From positions 187,501 through 251,500 of the forward strand of contig OZ025865.1 in assembly GCA_964019425.1 (NCBI GenBank): a DNA stretch of 64,000 bases, in the 5' to 3' direction. Origin of the DNA: Flectonema sp. DT1601 (lineage: Eukaryota > Euglenozoa > Diplonemea > Diplonemida > Diplonemidae). The notes under the pieces were generated by a model. It saw only the letters and a program-made list of their open reading frames with translations, was not told where the DNA came from and did not search any database. This document shows positions 60,494 to 64,000 of the stretch, piece by piece (within the stretch, counting starts at the first letter, position 1; every line of letters starts with the position of its first letter). The position numbers and the translations under genes were made by a program.

Positions 60494-61035
60494 ATATAAT
60501 TTTCTACGCAATTGCGGTGCTGTAGCAAGTAAGAAAGTAGCTTAAAAAAAAAAAGCAGGGTTTTTTTTTTTAAAAATCCGACTTAAACCTACCCTCGTGT
60601 GATACACTATAATGTAACATTCAAAAGATTACAACTTTAGAACGCACTCAGACGAAATTTAAAAAAAAAAAAAAAAAAAAAAGGGTAGATTGTGTTGAGA
60701 AATTACAAACAAAATATCCTTACATTGATCGATAAAAAACGAATAAAGACCACCAAATTTTACGATTGGAGGTGGCGTTTTTTTTTTTTTTAAATTCCTA
60801 ATTCGACAAAAAAAGGAAGAGTATAGTATAATAACGAAATAAAGAGTAACGCAATGAGACAAATAGTCCGGTTTTTTTTTTTTTTTTTTTTTTTTTTGTG
60901 GGCATCTCAATTTCACGTAATAATGAACTTGAAACGGCTCCCACCCAACAACAGGCTGCAATATAAAAACATCATTGCGAGCAAAAAAAATACGGATTCC
61001 TAAATAACTGATATTATTATTTAAGGAAAAAAACC
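59685..61035. other. Gene-free region apart from a broken gene copy
   Basis: It contains the decayed copy of the 73-aa gene (59938..60168), a 37-nt A run at 60454..60490 and several other homopolymers. No intact gene is supported. Confidence 0.6.
59938..60168 (-). pseudogene. Broken partial copy of the 73-aa protein gene
   Basis: This block repeats 59538..59774 almost exactly, including the start codon, the poly(T) tract and about 70 bp of upstream DNA. It lacks the 3' third of the gene, and small deletions shift the frame after the segment YDNIQFW. A 17-bp piece just before the start codon is also missing from this copy or gained in the other. The duplication is direct, and its high similarity suggests it is recent. 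Confidence 0.85.
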
Positions 61036-61668
61036 TCACGCAGCAGTTGCCGTGTATGTTGCTGACACTGTTGAGTCAATCTTGTGAAAATGTTTATGAA
61101 GGGATTTAGTTCTATCAAGATGAAGATCATATACAGTAGTGAGGGAGGTCATATCGACGGAATCACCGCTGGAATCAGCAATGAAGAGGGCAGTTCGTAA
61201 TGTGAACAGAGAGATGATTGAAGTGACAGATACTAATTTAGAAATAAAGAAAGCAAACAACCTGAGAATTGATCCTTCGATACGACCACGATAACTGAGG
61301 TGAATTGGTTGAAGAAAGTTTTCAAACAACCACAACGGAGAACCAACCCGTCCCTGACTCGATTTTGGTGTTCTTGGAGTCACTCCAGTCAGTTTCGTAT
61401 TTTTAACACCCTTATGACATCTCCCAGCGAAGTAAACCACAAATACCAACGGTACACTTTGTCCCATAATCACTGTGCACCATCTACTGACTACCAGCAA
61501 TACCCAAGTCATTAGCCACTCTTGTCTTGTTTTTACGGCTTCGTAGTTGTTGCCGTTTATCTTTTTACTTGACATAGCCTTCAGAGACCAATAAGTGCAA
61601 TATAATATAACGAGAATCCACCCAGCGCTTACCCCTATCTGCCAGATGAGGTCGATTACTACTTCCAT
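61036..61668 (-). CDS. REEP/DP1/Yop1-like ER-shaping membrane protein, 210 aa
   Basis: REEP/DP1 proteins bend ER membranes into tubules with hairpin helices. Seen here are a first hydrophobic stretch (about residues 8 to 27), then the family-type segment YCTYWSLKAMSS followed by RQEWLMTWVLLVVSRW, matching the YxxYxSxKAIxS...WLxYWV pattern, then further hydrophobic segments near residues 68 to 82 and 135 to 165. The C-terminal 45 residues are polar. The usual acidic residue after the WV helix is replaced (SRW), so the match is partial. A poly(A) run of 18 nt directly precedes the ATG. Confidence 0.7.
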   Translation of the reverse strand: MEVVIDLIWQIGVSAGWILVILYCTYWSLKAMSSKKINGNNYEAVKTRQEWLMTWVLLVVSRWCTVIMGQSVPLVFVVYFAGRCHKGVKNTKLTGVTPRTPKSSQGRVGSPLWLFENFLQPIHLSYRGRIEGSILRLFAFFISKLVSVTSIISLFTLRTALFIADSSGDSVDMTSLTTVYDLHLDRTKSLHKHFHKIDSTVSATYTATAA

Positions 61669-62180
61669 TTTTTTTTTTTTTTTTTTTGATGTGGGTGGGT
61701 GTCTGAATAGAGAAGAACTAATTTATAATAAATAATAATGTTATTTTTAAATGTAACTATTGACTAACAAAAAGCAAATGCTGAAGGTTGAGAACCGAGG
61801 CAGCCGCAAAGACGACTGGATTGCCTGTTTTCTGTTTCAAAGGACAGCTGAAAATGAAAGCAAGATCAAAAATGATGTTCTAAATGGAGGAAAAAAAAAA
61901 AAGAAAAAGAGAAAATAAGAAATCGAGGGAGCGGGCATTCATCTACCTACCTAGCCTATACCACGACGAAGGTACGGAAACACCAGCCAATACTTAGTTA
62001 GCTGAATTCACTATAAGGTCTGTACAGGTTATTGTTTATACCATTTTCTTTTTCTTTTTCTTTTTCTTTTTTTTCTTTTTATTCTGTTCATTCTTTTTAC
62101 TTTATTCACACTCCCCAACAGCCGACTCTGATTCTCACAAAAACCGAGATAAATCATTATCGCTAAGGGAAGCAGAAAAC

Positions 62181-62213
<33 letters not shown>

Positions 62214-62354
62214 TACCGACAAAAAAAAAAGTCGGAGAAACCATTCAGATTAAAAAGAGCCGTTATTTATTATGTCATGTTATCTAGTTTTCCTGTGGGG
62301 GGGGTTTCTGTCTTCAATAAACAAAATATAAGACTTTTATCTGAATGGGTTTCC

Positions 62355-62385
<31 letters not shown>

Positions 62386-63380
62386 CCATATTTATAATTA
62401 TATTTTTTTTTTTGATAAGGCGAGAGGCAATGTGAGGCAAAAAGTGTGTCCCCACACTGCGTGATAGGAGCACAATAACAGAGAGGGAGAATAATTTTTT
62501 TTTTTTTTTGTTGCTTTGCGCATCAAACTGTAAACTGGATAAACTATGAAATCCAAAAAAGTTTATGTATGCTGTCCAAAAAACATTTGTTTTTTTTTTT
62601 TTTAAAAAAAAAGAAATGCAGAGATTAATAATAACAAAATAATCGCCACAAATACATCTTTGCTAATTACAACGAACCATAATCTAATAAAAAAAAAAGG
62701 AAAAAACTGAGAATGGTTAGCAATATTTCAAAAGAGTTATACACAGCAGTAGGGTGGAAATCTAAATGTGGAGCTTCAGCAACGAGAAGGAGAGCAAGCG
62801 GGAATTTGAAGTACACACACACACTGAAGATACTGGTTTTTGTCTACAGTCAGGCCATCCGGGAAACGAATTATTTACCCAACGTAGACTACTTCACACA
62901 CACCAAAAACAACTCGAACAGCTCTTTTTACAGAAAGAGACTCAAGCCATCTCAAACACACACAAAAATTTTGTTGTTTTTTGAGACTTTTTCTCTCTCT
63001 GAGGTTAGAAAAAAACGCAAACTAAATTCCGATTCTTTAAGATTTTCTCATCGATCATCACAACGAGTGTTGTGCGATTCCCTAATCGCAGTAAACATCA
63101 AATGCTTGGCATGCCTAAGTTGTTTATTTCTTTATATTTACCAACAATAACAGTCTGTCTGTCAGAAACGACAAAGCTACGGCTGCTGCAAACAGGTAAA
63201 CAAAAAAAAATAGTTGAGTTTTTTTTTTTTTTCTGAAAAAAAAAAAACGCAGACGTTGTTATCAGTGGCAGATAGGAAATCCATGTTCAACAACCTCCCC
63301 CTCCAAAGTAGTATAACGTCAAGTCACACAATCATGACTTTTTCAGGTGATGTTACCAAAAGTTATAAAGTCTTTTCATT
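61669..63380. other. Gene-free region
   Basis: About 1.7 kb between the UPF0126-like gene and the REEP-like gene. It has many poly(A/T) runs. The plus-strand open frame at 62713..63150 lies in a homopolymer-poor patch but shows no domain and runs against all host genes. Confidence 0.6.
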
Positions 63381-64000
63381 TCATATTTCAACAAGTTTCT
63401 GAGGTTTAGGTGCCTCAGGAAGTTTAAACTGATGAGTGACCGCAAAGTATCTACACAATAGAGCTGCAGACACACCACAAATGATTCTGTATTGCAGAGC
63501 GAATCCTAAGTGACGAGTGGACAGGTATGACATCGATGCGAGGAGGGGTGCGAGAGCGTAAGTCTCATCATGAGCATGAAGGATTCGAGCAGGCTTACGA
63601 CAAAGAGAGTCACGAACTAGTCCTCCGAAAGTTGCAGTCATAACTCCACACATAACAGATGGCAGCACTCCAAGACCAACTCTCAAAGCATTCTGAACTC
63701 CAATAACAGCAAAAGCACCCAATCCCATCGAATCCAACCAAAAGACAGTTTTATCAGATTTAATCCTTCTTTCTAACTCTTCACCAGCGATAGTCCACAG
63801 CAGAAAGGTACCAGCAGCACATCCAACGGCTATATAGAGATACTCTGTTTCGCCAACCCATGAAACAGGTGTTTGTCCTAGGATTATATCTCTCACTGTA
63901 CCTCCACCAAGAGCTGTGATGCTACCAACGACTGTACAGCCAAATACATCCATTCCTGCAACGCCTGCAGTGACACATCCACTGCAAGCGAATAGTCCAG
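63381..64000 (-). CDS. UPF0126/TRIC-like membrane channel family protein, 5' end cut by the window
   Basis: The frame stays open to the right edge (206 codons and 2 bases), so the N-terminus is missing. Two repeats of the bacterial UPF0126 (YicG) family are seen: GVAGMDVFGCTVVGSITALG then GGTVRDIILGQTP, and DSMGLGAFAVIGVQNAL then MTATFGGLVRDSLC. The G-G-x-x-R-D motif occurs in both. The bacterial members are TRIC-type cation channels, trimers with seven helices. The protein ends in a polar tail (PEAPKPQKLVEI). Eukaryotic copies of this bacterial-type family are uncommon, so transfer is possible. Confidence 0.85.
   Translation of the reverse strand, partial: GLFACSGCVTAGVAGMDVFGCTVVGSITALGGGTVRDIILGQTPVSWVGETEYLYIAVGCAAGTFLLWTIAGEELERRIKSDKTVFWLDSMGLGAFAVIGVQNALRVGLGVLPSVMCGVMTATFGGLVRDSLCRKPARILHAHDETYALAPLLASMSYLSTRHLGFALQYRIICGVSAALLCRYFAVTHQFKLPEAPKPQKLVEI

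Noticed and set aside
62713-63150. 145-aa open frame on the plus strand
   Set aside because: No domain, signal or homology is visible, and it runs against all host genes. It lies in a homopolymer-poor patch, which makes open frames likely by chance.
1-64000. CRISPR arrays, operons with Shine-Dalgarno sites, riboswitches
   Set aside because: The window is eukaryotic; the only regularly spaced repeats are the 263-bp tandem units, which have no spacers.

Overview
This is nuclear DNA from a flagellated protist. The genes carry short spliceosomal introns and the products are plainly eukaryotic: a radial spoke protein, an ER DnaJ chaperone, a NatA subunit, a mitochondrial ATP synthase subunit, an RS-domain protein and a PTB-like RNA-binding protein. 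The best guess is a euglenozoan, and within that group a diplonemid-like lineage. All 23 recognised host genes lie on the minus strand. Many start codons sit only 3 to 25 nt after a pyrimidine-AG site, as expected for trans-spliced polycistronic transcription. The HGPRT is kinetoplastid-like and ends in the peroxisome/glycosome tag SKL. Introns are too common for a typical kinetoplastid. I found no known spliced-leader sequence, so the lineage is an inference; another homopolymer-rich protist such as a foraminiferan is the main alternative. Non-coding DNA is packed with poly(A) and poly(T) runs of 10 to 39 nt, which produce many meaningless poly-Lys/poly-Phe ORFs.

Layout, read in the direction of transcription (right to left): UPF0126/TRIC-like membrane protein (cut by the right edge), REEP/DP1-like protein, a small unknown gene with a broken neighbouring copy, an SLC25-like membrane protein, HGPRT, a secreted protein of unknown function, a four-RRM PTB homologue, a long gene-free stretch, a twin-CX9C protein, a PIG-Y homologue overlapping a PPR-like gene, a protein kinase, an LSU rRNA fragment, a second related kinase, a cyclic-nucleotide-binding-domain protein, a 263-bp tandem repeat, an SPX-RING-C2H2-MIF4G protein, a whole piggyBac transposon (the only gene on the plus strand), a Ubl-ankyrin protein with a CaaX box, a UBA-CUE-DeSI protease, a triple ERI1-like exonuclease, an RS-domain protein with OB-like ends, NAA15, ATP synthase delta, ERdj3, two N-myristoylated unknowns, RSPH9, and a Pro/Met/His-rich protein cut by the left edge.

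The neighbours do not form one pathway, which fits constitutive polycistronic transcription. Three themes recur. First, five or six proteins begin Met-Gly and one ends in CaaX, so lipid anchoring is common. Second, three genes have a decayed partial copy beside them, and the two kinases are diverged neighbours, so local duplication is active. Third, several proteins have unusual domain combinations. Ten introns could be excluded or placed by eye; nine are supported by reading frame and homology, are 62 to 130 bp long, begin GTATRT-like (one GC) and end CAG or TAG. The strongest candidates for something undescribed are the SPX-RING-C2H2-MIF4G fusion, the 263-bp array with a covarying hairpin, the 786-bp foldback element with perfect 31-bp ends, and the isolated LSU rRNA fragment.
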